A program made the translations under genes and the position numbers. From contig NC_133782.1 in the NCBI RefSeq assembly GCF_003597395.2, forward strand, positions 10,445,126 through 10,509,125: 64,000 nt of DNA, written 5' to 3'. This document shows, in pieces, positions 44,301-56,917 of this stretch. Below the pieces are notes generated by a model. That model searched no databases and was not told the origin of the DNA. It saw only the letters and a list, made by a program, of their open reading frames with translations. This stretch comes from Chelonoidis abingdonii (lineage: Eukaryota > Chordata > Testudines > Testudinidae). Each line of letters begins with the position of its first letter. Position 1 is the first letter of the stretch.

Positions 44301-45721
44301 TTTTAGCTCAATTGCTTTTCCTTTTGATGGCTGGGGGTTGAGGTTAAATTGGGTTAATATGTTTACAGGTCACAAGAATTTGTGTTATGTGTTATTTGTA
44401 ATTTGAATATGTGTAAATGACTGTGTATGCGTTGAGTGGGTAATTAATTTACATACCACAAGAACTATTAACAAAGTAAATGGTTTGATGTACTTCAATA
44501 ACTGAACCAACTGAAGATGACCAAGGAGTCCCCTTGAGTCCCCTCTGTCTCCAAAGCCTATTGACTTCAATGACAGCAGCATCAGGCCCTCTTGTATAAA
44601 CTGATAAGAAAGAAAAAGCAGCATGCAATCCAAATCCTCAGAAATTAAGTTGACACTGTAATCTTTGCTGTCATGCTGCTATTTTCCTCTTTGTTAGTAT
44701 AATTTGCCTATACATTTCTAGTTTTCTCCTTCAGGAGAAAAATTGGGAGGCACAATTTAATTTTGTAAAGACGACCCTTCCTAAATCTAAACCATTCTGG
44801 AAAACTAATGTCCCCCATTTTCTCAGGACCTTCTTTCTTCATCAATTTTGTGTACTAGTGAAATACAACCCTCGAAATTATCAGATCTGATTTAAAAGAC
44901 AAAGACAGCATTGCTTTCATAGAATGCAAACACATACTCCATTAAATTGTTCAAGCTTGTTTGAACAAGTAATTGGTTATTTTTCATATAATAATGTCTT
45001 TTACATTTTTGGTGCTAAGATACATCATAAATACAGCAGAATGTGTGATATTTTTCCTTAAAGCAGTGGTACTCCACCTTTTCCATCTAGCTTACCCCAT
45101 ATGACAACAGAAACAATTTTTAGGATTCCCCTGTTCTCATCATTTTGGGGATTCCCCGGCCATCTAAAGGAAGTTCAGCAAATGTCTCCAGCTGCTCAGA
45201 CAATAGTAACAGGCAAGGAGTTTGATACCCTGGCACTGTCTCAGCTTGCCTTTTCCTGTCTTTAATTCAGTTTCTGTTTAAATTAGAAAGGTCAGGAATG
45301 GATCTGATGCAATTTACTTGCTAGGAAAGTCACTGTTCTGCAAGGATGCCTGTGCGCTTCACTTTGGCATTGATGGATTTTAATTGACAGTGTGCCCTGA
45401 CTCTCTATGCAAAATGATAATCGAGGTGATTGCTAAACTGACAAAACCAGACTGTGCTTCCTTTCTCATGCAGCCATAACAGCAGGAATTATTTGAAAAA
45501 CTGCTTTTGTATTATTGTTTTTTCTGCATTAAGGGGGATGCCTTCAGACAAGTACACATATCAGACACCAGAAAACACCCCAGTGAAAATTCCATTGGTT
45601 ACAAATCCATTCCCAAAGGGAGGGCATGAACTTGTCTATAGCGGAGAAATGGCTCTGAGAAATGTATTCAGTAGTTTCTAAACAAACACACAAAATGCTA
45701 TTATTTTTTTGAAGTACTCAC
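41304..45721. other. PHACTR3 intron, 4.4 kb
   Basis: Intron with a hAT-like MITE (42116-42239), an A-rich run at about 42725-42740 and a MITE-like fragment starting CAGTGGTACTCCACC at about 45064. No further exon found. Confidence 0.55.
42116..42239. mobile_element. hAT-like MITE
   Basis: Inverted ends CAGTGGTTTTCAACCT and AGGTTGAAAACAACTG over 124 bp. The flanking 8-mers CTAGAGAT and CTATGGAT match at 6 of 8, as an aged hAT duplication. Confidence 0.8.
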
Positions 45722-45777
45722 GTTTAAGTATATTTCTTCTTTCAAGTTCCTCGACGGCAGGTCTTTGGCTCAGACGC
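45722..45777 (-). CDS. PHACTR3: PHACTR3 exon (RPEL motif)
   Basis: The exon is 56 nt between CCGCAG and GTGAGT on the minus strand. It encodes RLSQRPAVEELERRNILK with one split base on each side. RPAVEELERRNIL fits the RPEL consensus that binds G-actin. It splices to 41303 in phase. Confidence 0.92.
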
Positions 45778-47300
45778 CTGCGGAAAAATACCAAAATCAC
45801 ATTTTGTACCATGTTTGTTCTTGCAAAAGTCTGTACTGGGCTGTTGGGATTTTCCTTAGAAAATCATCTCTGGTCAGTGAAGGAAGGGAATCCTAAAAGC
45901 TGGATATTTAGTCCTTTTATTCTTCCCAAATGCCAGCAGTGCAAGTGGAAGTTTTCCTCTAGTTTGCTCTGCTATAAGAGTTATCTTTCCCTGATGTATA
46001 TATCCTTTTCATCCTATTTCCAAACAAAGTCAGCTGAAAATAGTGCCCCACTACCGTTAAATTCATTCTTGAGGAGGCATTTACCCTGAGAATCAAATGG
46101 GGTTCTTAGAAATCTTCTGGAGCAATTACTGCCTCCGCTCATGTAGTAATGGGCGCCCCTTTTCTAGCATTGACAATGATACATCCTGGAAAAACCATCG
46201 CCTTGCTAGAAATAAAGCCTCTCTATGCAGGGTGGTTTCCTGGTTACAGATATGACAGAGGAGTCCACTAGCTTTACTGGTGCCTGGCGAATAAAATTCA
46301 TGTGCTGCTCACAGCTTCCTGCTGTCTGAACTGAGTGAATGTCTTCTGCAGCTTCACCTCCCCTTTCAGTAGTGCTGCCTCAGGATTGAGTCTTCAAATC
46401 ATATGATCAGTGCCAGAGCGATTTTATCTTGCATACCAAATGAGACTTCCCCAAGAGATGCTGCTAATATCTGCAGAGAATCTCAGGTAATTGAACACCC
46501 ACACACAAGCATTTATAGTTACTGCATTTGCTAGCTTTCAAACAATAATCCAGCCAACAGCGATATGAAAAGGTTTCTACTGATTTCTGGTGATATTAAG
46601 GATCCTCGCTTCCTGCCTGAAATAGATGTTACACAGTAGGAGTCTGGAGGTTCCAAAGCCAACGTGATTGCCAGCAACGGGCTAACACGGAGACTTGCAG
46701 GCACCAGGAGAGTGATTTTAGTATCACAGTAAATAAAGGGCAGAATTCTAAAATGATCTTATAACATAGCACTGTGTCGAATACAAAAGAGAACAGACAC
46801 TAAAATGATGAACTAACGTCTCTGATGCTAGGTGTCCCCCTAGCATTTGTCACCTGATCAAATTCACTACTGAAATCAGTTCCTTGGATTTTCTTGGCAG
46901 CATCAGGATTCAAGCACAAAATGAACCCTGGCAGCCTTCATGAACGCACCTCCTTTCCTTTTTGTTTATTTATTCCCCTAAAACCACTGACAGGGCCAAA
47001 TCTACTCTCAGTATCAGAGGTGTAAATGTGGAGTAACTCCACTGAGCTCGGTATAGCTACTCCTGATTTACTCCAATGTAAATGGTAGCAAGATATGGCC
47101 CCATGAGCTTTAGTGCTTCAGTAACAACCCCTGTACCCAACTCCAGCCATGCTTCTTTCTACCCCCAAAGATTTTTTGTGGGTGTCTTTGATTTCTCCTT
47201 AGACTTAATGGAGCAGGTCCTATACCTCAGCCTAATTCTACTGAAGTGAATGGAGCTATGCAGAAATGCACCAGTTGAGAATGTGACCACGTTTTTAATT
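45778..47300. other. PHACTR3 upstream intron, first part
   Basis: No exon found. A short dispersed repeat with GTGTAAATGTGGAGTAACTC (about 46990-47102) is present. The exon that should precede 45777 was searched for on the minus strand up to 64000 and not found. Confidence 0.5.
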
Positions 47301-48063
47301 CACGGGTGGGCAAACTTTTTGGCCTGAGGCCCACATTGGGTTTCATAAATTATATGGAGGGCTGGTTAGGGGAGGGGGTCGTGGCCCAGCCCCCACCTCC
47401 TATCTGCCCCCCCCGGGACTCCTGCTCCATCCACACACACCCACTGCCTGTTCCCTGACCACCCCTGCACCTCACGCCACCCCATCCAACCCCTCCTCTC
47501 ATTCCTGATGCCCCCCCCCAGGACCCCTGCCCCATTCAACTACTCCTTCTCCCTATCCCCTGACTGCCCCTGACTGCCCCCTGCTGCTCCATCCAACCCC
47601 CCCCTTCCCGACGGCTCCCCTGGGACCCCTGCCCCCATTCAACCCCCTGATTCCCCCCAACCACCCCAACCCCTATCCACACCCCCACTCCCAACCACCA
47701 CCCTGAACTCCCCTGCCCTCTATCCAACCCCCCTGCTCCGTGCCCCCTTACCGCACTGCCTGGAGCACTGGTGGCTGGTGGCACTACAGCTGCGCCGCCT
47801 GGCTGGAGCTGGGCCATGCTGCCACCACCAGACGGCGCAGAGACCGGGTCAGGCCAAGCTCTGCAGCCGCACTGCCCCAGGAGCTCACAGCCCCGTCGCC
47901 CAGAGCATGGCGCCAGAGGCGGAGTGAGCGAGCTGAGGCTGCGTGGGAGGGGAAACAGCAGGGGAAAGTCCGGGGCTAGCCTCCCAGGCCAGGAGCTCAG
48001 GGGCCGGGAAGGATGGTCCCGTGGGCTGGATGTGGCCCGCTGGCCGTAGTTTGCCCACCTCTG
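47301..48063. mobile_element. GC-rich hAT-like MITE with exact 8-bp duplication
   Basis: The ends CACGGGTGGGCAAACTTTTT and GTAGTTTGCCCACCTCTG are inverted copies. Exact duplications, TTTTAATT, flank it at 47293-47300 and 48064-48071. The 763-bp interior is C-rich, with CCCC runs and CATCCAACCCC-type repeats. Open frames on both strands are compositional and are not genes. Confidence 0.92.
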
Positions 48064-48071
48064 TTTTAATT

Positions 48072-50021
48072 CCTGTTGGCCCTCCTTGCCCCTCCCCATC
48101 CCATCACTGTATGTCTCAGCACTGATACAAGTCCCTGAGGATGTTTTGTTTCAGAGAGATTAACATGCTCTTCACAATCCAGATCAGGGAAGAGTGACTT
48201 ACTCTGTGAGTTTACCTGTAAATCAAAGGGCCACCAGGCCTGCTGTTCACACGTCTCTCTGTCAAACCATTTTTAATTACACCACGTCCATGTGATGTTA
48301 TAGATTCTCCTAGGAACTGTACATTAGATTCTGAAGGACCTTTAAACTAGAGGATTAAAAAATCTAACCAAGAATATCAAAGCAATTAAAGCAGTGTTCT
48401 GAGTGCTTATGAATATTGATGTGTTATGGTAATCCTGGACTTTTTAAAATCCACCCTCCCCTTTTTTGCACCCACAAATAAAACCTGTAAATCTCTCACT
48501 AGAAAAAAAATGGTTTGTGACAGAGTCAAGTCTCCATTGACAATCAGACAGTTGAAACCAGTTTTCTTCAAAGCACTAGTGCCTAAATTCACTACCACAT
48601 GATGCAGGACCAGATTTTCACAGTTGTGTGAACACACATCAAATCTGCATATGTAATTACAGAAACTGCACATGTAAATACACATAGACATGACCAGGCA
48701 GGCAGCTAACAAACCCTTCATACAGTACTGACAACCTCAAATATTCAGTGATCAAGAGTAAGCCCCCTCCCCAAAAAATCATGAAATTGGCTTAAAAATA
48801 TTTTATTTGTCATCTTGTTTTTGAGCCTTTAGAGTGCACTTGGACCAAATTTGCAAGCTTCTCTCCACAGCCATGAGTGCTAGAAACTCACTTGTTCTTA
48901 AAACAAAAGTTGAAAGTCTCATGAAATGACATGATTCCACAAGCTGGGGCTTTAAGAAGAAAACTATATATCCAAATCCTTATTATAACATTGTCAGCAA
49001 TGTTAACATTATTGATGTGTGAGTACCCTGGTGTCATTCCATGCAGCTGTTATATATACTGCTCAGGTGGGATATTTATCTTTATTTGTAGTCCATCACT
49101 GTGGCATGTGAATACTTCCATGGTTTCTGAACATATAGTGGAATGTAAAGGCCGCTTTCATTACAGCTGCACTCACACACATACGGGAGAAGGGCAGTCA
49201 GCCAGCAAAGGTTAATGGGTCCAGCTGCTTCCCTCCCTTTGCTCTGATTGGAAAGGAGAGATGGCAGCTGTGTGTAGCCCAGTCAGGGAGAAGAGGGTAT
49301 CTCTAACTGTAGAAGCCCTCTTCAGAAAGGGGAGAGATTGAAGAGAGAGAAGCTTTCCTAGCTGAGAGGTTCTCAAAGGGCTGAACTGCTTCTTGATGCT
49401 GTTGCAGGCTGCTCTGGAGCAGTCTGTATTGTGAGTACTGAGGCTTGCTCCCTTTTCTCTCTACTGAAATGTTTCACTAGGCCTCCTGCAGGAGGGGACT
49501 TTTCTGCTTTGAAACAGAAAGCTGGGGGTGAGCTGAGAACTTCCTGACTTTGCATATGTCCTGGGCCTTCTGCACAGCACTTAGCCATTCCTAGGCCCAA
49601 GAAATTCCAGTTGCTTTTTCAGTACTGAGGGCTATGCTCACCTCAGCTGTGTAAGCACAGCTAGCCCGGTGCAGGGGGACCCACAGAAGTTTTCCCTGGG
49701 TGCTCTGTAGGCCCTTACCAGATCAGCCAAGCTTTCAGCCACACTGGCCAGGCCCTCAACCCAGCCAGCAGCACTCCATTTCTCCAAAGGGGGGGTTGCA
49801 GCCATCTTTTACCCTGATGTGGCCTCTCCTTGGCAGGCTGCCCCTGCCTGAGGCCCTCTGCCTTGTTTCACCTCAGTGGGACTAAGAGTAAACAAGGAAC
49901 AACTGTGGTTCTGAACTGCAGACGCCTCCACTGTCAGTGACTCAGCATGGTGTGGAGCGAGCTAAGGAGGTGCCTTGGTCAGAGGAGTGTTTCTTTTTTT
50001 AAAGTGTATTTTAGCTGTCTG
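48072..50021. other. PHACTR3 upstream intron, middle part
   Basis: No supported gene. It holds the unproven exon-like segment at 48216-48346 discussed in the findings. I see no other structure. Confidence 0.45.
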
Positions 50022-50141
50022 TAGGGTTGCCAACCATCCAGGATTGTCCTGGAGTCACCAGGAATTAATGATTCATCTTGAATAAAGATTGTCCTGTGAC
50101 GAAATCTCCAGGAATTTGTCCAACCAAAGTTAACAACCCTA
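50022..50141. mobile_element. Tc1/mariner-like MITE (TAGGGTTGCCAACC family)
   Basis: The ends TAGGGTTGCCAACC and GTTAACAACCCTA are inverted with TA at each edge. The interior CTGGAGTCACCAGGAATTAA is partly palindromic with CTCCAGGAATTTG. 120 bp, no coding. Confidence 0.7.
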
Positions 50142-50284
50142 GGTCTGTGTTCTGAACCTGTTAACATCTCTGCTGGGGAGAATTCCACTTCAGGCTCTGT
50201 AAGCAAGGAGCCATCCCTTCCCTACTTGGTAGTCCATGCTGAGAACTTAGTAGCACTCTTTGGATTTTTCCCCTCAACCTTAAA

Positions 50285-50308
50285 AAATAAAATAAAATAA
50301 AATAAAAA
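50285..50308. repeat. (AAAAT)n microsatellite
   Basis: Four to five AAAAT units in a row. Confidence 0.85.
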
Positions 50309-52396
50309 TCCCATTTTCCATGAGCTCTGTGAGCCTCCCCAAAAAGAGATCAGCTCGATCCTCAGGATGGCAGCATTACTGCCTTAGAATCTCCTCTCTG
50401 TACAAGGCAGTCAAGTGTAACTTGGCCTGAGAAATGACTTGTCTTGGGGACTTGGGTTTTTTTTCTTTTTTCACCCACTATTAGAGGGAGCAGGTGCCGT
50501 CAAAGATGAGGACTTGTTACAGGAAACACTAATATCCTCTGTAGGCTTTAACATCTCCAGCAGCTTATAGGCTAAAAGCAGATTTCAGGCCACAGCTGGG
50601 GAGCTCTTGCTTTGTAATTTTGGAGGACGAGATGGCAACCAAGTTGAAGCCTATGAAGAGGCTGAAACTGAGCAGCCAGTGGACTTAGCCAGATTAACTG
50701 TAGTGTCTGTGCAAGATCTCCCTGAAAGAGTGAAGAACCAAATTTTAAGAGTTCAATTGATTTGTAAAGGATGGAAGAGCTGCTATCCTTGATGATATGA
50801 TTTTCACATTGACTAGTTAATTTTAGACACCTACCTATTTCTGACCACCAGAAAGAGCATCCAATCTGGGCCCATTATGTACTGTAAATGCACTGAAATC
50901 TTAGTGTCAGTATCTGAATTAGTCCCTGCCTCAGTAAATGCCGCCTCTCTTTGCTCTAGGTACCATACATAGCAAGCCATTTCTGATGTAAAGTTACCTT
51001 TCCTTCATTCCGTTTAACACCTACATGTTTCTGAGAGCTTTCAGGAAAGTAACATCTATTGAGCCTCATCCTCAGCCGGTGTAAAGTGGTGTAATCTCCT
51101 TGAAATGTTTATGGTGATTTACACCAGCTGAGGATGTAGCTCAGAGTCAAATTCTTTCCTGATTTACACCCATGAGCATCTCAAGGGCTGTCACAAGTGT
51201 GACAGAGGCAGCGTTCGGCCTGTGTACTTTATTTTACCAAAATGCAGCTAGATATGAAACACTGAGCAGAAGTGCAAGGCTGCAGTGGTATCTCCTTGTG
51301 ATCACCATAGCAAATCTGGCTCGGCATCTCTGGGTAACTAACTCCAGTTTGATAAAGACCAAATAATCTGATCTAAAATGCAAGCATTTTGTTACTCTTT
51401 CACAACCACCCTCTCCTATCCCCCTCCTCCGTTATGAGAAAAGTGTGATTTTTCTGAAGCTCAGAAGAGGTTACAAAACTCACATTAACCTGGCATGGGG
51501 CAAAATGAACCATCAAAACCCAGATGTTCTTCTGCTATTTACTAATATTCAGCTTTAATGCTCAGGGCCACATTTTCATAAAAACAAAGCAAAATTGCAC
51601 TAGCCAACAGTTAATTGCATATGTTTGTACCCACCTGTGGCCAAGTCCTTTGCTTACTCTCAGCCGTATTTCCACTGAAGTCAGCGGGGCTATGCATGTG
51701 AGTAAGGGGAACACAATTGGTGCCAAACACGTCATTACAAACTGGCCTGCACAACAACCTACTCTGCATGGGCCAAATCGCACTAGCACTGTGTGAGTAT
51801 AATTCAGATGCTGAATAGAGATGGTGACGCTTCCCAGCTGAAATTCTTTTCACTGAAAAATGCAGACTTTCAACATTTTATGAATTTGTGTTGATTTCAC
51901 CAAATTGTTTTGGTCGGGGAGGAAAGTCTCAAAAACGGACAAAAATTTTCACAATTTCAAAACAAAATCTTTTGATCTCTTTAATTCAAAATGACTGTCT
52001 TGAAACTTACTTCAGTTTTATTTAAAAAATTTTAATTAGAAATTCAAATGAAACAAATGTTTAGTTTGACACCAAACAAACTTTTTTCCACTGTTCATTT
52101 CGTTGAGAATTTTTTTATTTTTGTTTTTTGAGCAGCCAGTGAACTAAACAAATAAATCATATAGCTCTTGTGCTAATTTATGAGAATTTGGAGGTGGCTC
52201 TGGGCTGTTTTCCCCTTAATGTGCATATGTGAATCCTGTGAGGTTCCTAGAGGCCGCTTGCTGACAGTGAGAAGGAAACACTGATTCTGCTCTTTCTCTC
52301 TTGATGCACCGGTGAAAGCATCACGCATGCAAGACCAGGCTGCCTGTGGAGACAATTACCATAGCTCCTACTAGCTCGTCAGTGAGAGATACTTTA

Positions 52397-52465
52397 CCAG
52401 CTCACTTGGTAGAGCTGTCACTGTCTTTTACCACGAGATTCCCAGTTTGAGGCCCAGCTAAGGTA
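52397..52465 (+). repeat. tRNA-like sequence, possible SINE head
   Basis: CCAGCTCACTTGGTAGAGC resembles a tRNA A-box region and CAGTTTGAGGCCCAGCT a degenerate B-box, about 40 bp apart. The stems do not close well, so this is more likely a tRNA-derived SINE fragment or pseudogene than a working tRNA. Confidence 0.35.
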
Positions 52466-53622
52466 ACGTGCAGGAGTCGCAGGACAAACACGCACATACA
52501 GTCACTGGCTCCAGCTTGCAGGGGAAATCACTAATTGACTGTCTCCTCCAGTGCCAGGTCACATATGGTCAGTTCAGCAATACACATGTAGGTGCATATG
52601 TGTATCAATCAATAGGTCAATACTTACTTCACACATAGAGATTCTCTTCACGATGCAGGGAATTAACCTGAGGACTAGTTTAGTATCAAAGTGAATGACA
52701 TTGTGCTGCTGCAGATCAATCAGACAGTGATAAACATCCAGAGCACTCCAGGGATTTGCTGGTTACTTTACTCGACTTCCAGGCAGGAGTTGAGAGAGTG
52801 GAGCCAGCATGTTTCAGACCTGGGAGGAAATTGCCTAGTACACTTTCCTTTGTACTCCCTAAATTGAGTTCTTCACAGGATCTGCACCATCCATCTGCAG
52901 GATATGTATCCTGGCTAGGATCTTTGGACACTTGATTATGACATGATCTGAGGTGTAGCAGCTGCATGCGCAGAAGGCATGTTAAAGTGTTGGCTGGATC
53001 TTTATCTAGAATAAATAGGCAGAGCTCCATTGAAACCAATAGTGCGACAGTGATTACACCAGCTGAGGAGCTGGCCTTCTGTTCCTAAGTCACTGTAGCA
53101 AACGGAGCTGTTGAAAGCTGCTGCTGCGGTTGTTGTAGACAGGCAGAGCCTGAACACAAGAGCCTGGTAACCTCCATATTTTTGGTTTTGCAAAGTTTGG
53201 TGTAAACATATCTGCTGGTCCATGTCATCTGATTTCTCACCTGCACGGAGTTTTTTGTTTTTCTTCAGTTGAGAAATTTTGCATGATCTAGCAAGATCTT
53301 TCCTTGAGATGGATTAATGTCTCATTTGTACTGAATTGTGGAAAATAGAATTTTTAGTTGCCCCTCCACCCACCCTGTGTCTTACAAATATGCCCCTGTA
53401 GCTGGGCTGAAAGAGAGACATTTGCACGGGTGTGGGAGGGGGGTAATATGCATATGTTAGCCAGGAGTAGGAGCTAGAGCTTAAGGGAAGCTAGCAAAGT
53501 TGGGACACCCTTTGCAGGAAACACACTGGGCACCATGACACTCATGTGAGCTGTTTCACCAGGGGATGGGCCTTCCTCACCTGCCTGAGGCAAACAGGAA
53601 ATAAGTATTTTTTAAGTGGAAG

Positions 53623-53854
53623 CAGCGGCAGCTCCAGGCACCAGTGCTCCAAGCCTGTGCCTGGGATGGCAAGCTGCGGAGGACACCCTGCTGGTCCCTG
53701 CAAAGGCAACAGTTAGGCAGCCTTCGGTGGCTTGCCTGTGGGAGGTCCGCCGGTCCCGCGGATTCAGTGGCAATTCGGCGGCAGGTATGCCGAATCTGCG
53801 GGACTGGCAGACCTCCCGTAGGCAAGCCTGCGTGTCGTGCTAGAGCCACCCCTG
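53623..53854. mobile_element. GC-rich palindromic hAT-like MITE, copy 1
   Basis: The ends CAGCGGCAGCTCCAGG and CTAGAGCCACCCCTG are inverted. Flanking 8-mers AGTGGAAG and AGTACAAG match at 6 of 8. The interior is a palindrome: GGAGGTCCGCCGGTCCCGCG faces CGGGACTGGCAGACCTCCCG. A related copy is at 62415-62699. Confidence 0.8.
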
Positions 53855-53908
53855 AGTACAAGGACCTAAGAAAAATAATGGCTCTTGCAAGGATTTTCTG
53901 AAGATTTT

Positions 53909-53925
53909 TTTTTTTTTTTTTTTTT
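53909..53925. repeat. Poly-T tract
   Basis: A homopolymer T run of about 17 or more. No element attached to it was recognised. Confidence 0.8.
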
Positions 53926-55372
53926 TAAAGTCAGCCTACTATCAATGCTTCCCTAAAGACCATGGAGCCAAATTCAGCATTCGTTTACACCAATGTAAAT
54001 TGAGCGTGAACTCCTCTGATTTCATTACTTACTCTGGATTGACAATGAGAGATGACTCTGGCTTTGCATGAGCCACCTGTGTCAAACAATCATGTATTTT
54101 TGGTGTTGTATTAAGTGTTATAAAGTGGATTTCTCAGGAAGGTTAAGGGGAACCCGTTTGGGTGTGTCCCTGATTCCACCCTTGTGTAAAATTCTTATTC
54201 TGCACTAGGGAAAAAACAGTGCGCTAGAATGTATAGAAAAGTGAAGTGAGTTCAGTATGTCAGCATAAAGTATCGGAGGGCTGGTGCTCCTATGAGACAT
54301 GTGCCAATGCTGAACATCAGGAGGAAATGTCTGAATTTTAAATGGGCATCTCTATTATCAGAACATCAAGCACAATTCAACAGAGTTTATTTTTATCCTT
54401 CCTGTTAGTAGCTGTAAAGAGTGCATGCCAGGCCTTTGAGTCATCCCTGTATTTCACTGAGACAGGTGCTGCAGTACTGTTTTCAATGTACAATTATGGG
54501 TAGTAGTAAATCTTTGGTGGGAGATGCTTGCCTGTTAGTAGAAGCCTGTATACAAAATTAGGTGGGCACCAAAGACATGAGCTTGTTCTTTCCCTGGGTA
54601 ATTTTAGGAGCATAAAGTGGTGTGTGGGTGACATATCTTGTTGGAAAAACCTAGAAGAGCAACTACTGCTGCTCTGTGACAACAATCGGCTAAAGAGCAG
54701 AAGGAAGAGGGTGAATGTTACTGTATGTTCTGCCATGTAGCCTGAGTCATCTAACAATTGTGACTGCCAATTTATTTAACTGGGCTATATTTTTAAAGCA
54801 CATGGCATACTGTGGCTACAGGGTGGGTGTGGATCCTGGCAGAAACATGTAAATCAGGGTATTTGGAAAGAGAAGATTTTAAATGTGGCCACTGCTATTC
54901 TGTTTGCTTGTCCAAACAGAGTAAGTTATGGAAACAGCTTAAAAGCATGGGTGTAATTGGAGGAGGAGGGCACTGCTGTCTTGAACTGCAAATCTCCGGC
55001 AGGCGTTGAATTTGCCTCCACCTCACATGTGGCCCCACTGGCCTGACTGATGCTGCCCCCCACAAAATACAAGTCACAGTACGCCTATGCTTAAAAGTGG
55101 TACCTGAATAATAGTCCCTTTAATAATGTTATACGTTGACTAGAAAAATTGCACAGGCAGATTAAATGCATTTTGGTTTTGAAAGAATTAGGGGGACAGG
55201 TTGGTTGTTTGGTTTTTTTAAGTATGCAACTGTTCATGCAAAACATGAGCCTAATTTGCACTTGTAGTGCAATTTAGACATGTGCGCAGATAAACCTAAT
55301 TAGTCACTTGATGTGCAATTTCTGATTGGTGTTGCAATCATGATAATTATCAGCCAGAACCTCAGCCTAGGG
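53926..55372. other. No gene recognised
   Basis: Intron/intergenic sequence with a short dispersed repeat (about 53965-54045, ACACCAATGTAAATTGAGCG). Nothing else seen. Confidence 0.45.
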
Positions 55373-55570
55373 CAGGGGTTCCCAAACTGGGTGTTGGGAC
55401 CCCTCAGGGGGTCACAAGCTGTCAATTTCCACCCCAAATCCTGCTTTGCCTCCAGCATTCATAACAGCATTATAAATTAAAAACACTTTTTTATATATTT
55501 TTAAATGGGGTCGCACTCAGAGGCTTGCTATGTGAAAGGGGTCACCAGTACAAAAGTTTGAGAACTATTG
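55373..55570. mobile_element. hAT-like MITE
   Basis: Inverted ends CAGGGGTTCCCAAACTGG and AAAGTTTGAGAACTATTG over 198 bp. The flanking 8-mers GCCTAGGG and GCTTAGAG match at 6 of 8. Confidence 0.8.
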
Positions 55571-56661
55571 GCTTAGAGTCACTCTTTTGTGCTGCTCCAG
55601 TAGTGTACGAGAACTTAACTCTGCCCTAATGAGAGAACTCCAGAGACACAATCTTATACCACCTACTGTATCCTAGTTGCACATAGGGGGCATACCCTAG
55701 ATGGGTTTTGGCATGAATGCATTGTGCTACAATGATCCTGAAATGGAGGAACAAGAGCGAGTGAGTTGTTACACGATCATAAACTAGAACAACGTTATGA
55801 CCGCTCTAGGTTGTGACCAGGGCTGGTCCAGCACCAGGATAAGGGAGCCAGGAAAGTAGCTCAGAGCCACTTTTGCCTCCCCAACTGCAACTATGTTGAA
55901 CATGAGGTTGGTGTAACTGAGCCATAAGCCCTAATTAAAAACAAAATTTGACCTTTGGCTACTTTACTAAATAAAAATATTTTCAAAATACGTTATGCTA
56001 ACAGCACTATGCAAGTCTTACGTAATGTAGGGCTGCAGCACATGGTAGGTTTCAAATTGCACGTTATACTGTATCATGGGCCATGTCATACCTACTACAG
56101 TATTGCCCACAAAATACCTCTCTCATCCAGAGGAAAGGAGCCACTGTGGTGTTACCAATCTACATCTCATAAGTCCAATACATCAAACCGTTATACAAAT
56201 GCCATACAACCAACATAAGTTACAGATATTTTTGTCCCATTTAGGACACCGTCCTGAATTCTGTCCTGACTCTCCAAGGCTGTAAATCAGAGTGGTGTTT
56301 GGCCGAATGTATGTGTTTGATTATGTTCCCATCCCACTCCCCCCACCACTGAGTTATAGTTTAGCAACACTATGATCCCAATCACATAGAAGCCCCACAG
56401 TATGGTGCTCAGATACTACAGATGAGTGCAGAATAGAAAACCTGCCATCCACACACTGCAACCCATCCTCCCTGGATGACTGATAGTCCTTAGGCTGGTC
56501 TGTTTTTGCACAGTACTATATAAAGATACGCTGTGTGGGGGCTGAAATACACAGTCAGAGCACCACTGTCTAATTAGGTGGGAGGATTCAGATGGAGAAT
56601 GCTACAAAGTAATCGCTGTTTTCTCCCATGTGAAAACCCTAGAGTACTTGACCATTGATCC

Positions 56662-56763
56662 TAGGGTGACCAGATAGCAAGTGTGAGAAACTAGGATGGG
56701 TTGGGAGAGAATAGGAGCCTATATAAGAAAAAGACACAAAAATAGAGACATCTGGTCACCCTA
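56662..56763. mobile_element. Tc1/mariner-like MITE, copy 3
   Basis: The ends TAGGGTGACCAGATAGCAAG and ACATCTGGTCACCCTA are inverted, with TA at both edges. Same family as 9145-9273 and 38811-38924. Confidence 0.78.
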
Positions 56764-56847
56764 ATTGATATCCGAGTTCTCTAGATCTGTTAAAGGGAAG
56801 GCTACTCGGAGCAGCTGAGCAGCAACTGTCTCTCTACCTCTGCATTC

Positions 56848-56917
56848 CAAGGGCCCAATCCAAAGCCCATAGAAGTCAATGGAAATCTTCCCATTGACTT
56901 GGTTGGGCTTGACACAT
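56848..56917. repeat. Short palindromic repeat with TCAATGG core
   Basis: GGGCCCAATCCAAAGCCCAT, AGAAGTCAATGG faces CCCATTGACTTGGTTGGGCT. A hairpin-forming dispersed repeat, with similar short repeats near 4330, 43660 and 57410. Confidence 0.65.

Larger units (their letters stand above)
33598..45777 (-). other. PHACTR3: PHACTR3 gene, last five coding exons
   Basis: Phosphatase and actin regulator 3 binds G-actin through RPEL motifs and PP1 through its conserved C-terminus; it is a nuclear-scaffold/cytoplasmic regulator. Five minus-strand exons (45777-45722, 41303-41242, 39960-39820, 36987-36911, 33613-33598) join in phase into 116 residues plus stop. They carry two RPEL motifs (RPAVEELERRNIL and [13 protein letters not shown]), the PP1-binding segment [11 protein letters not shown] and the terminal LTRFHRP. 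The details [29 protein letters not shown] and the position beside SYCP2 favour PHACTR3 over PHACTR1/2/4. The exon with the preceding RPEL motif was not found and is probably beyond 64000. Confidence 0.92.

Noticed and set aside
47536..48099. Open frame of 187 codons, minus strand, Gly-rich
   Set aside because: It falls almost entirely inside the C-rich MITE 47301-48063; the glycine runs only reflect CCC repeats.
52397..52465. Functional tRNA gene
   Set aside because: A- and B-box-like words are present, but the acceptor and anticodon stems do not pair convincingly.
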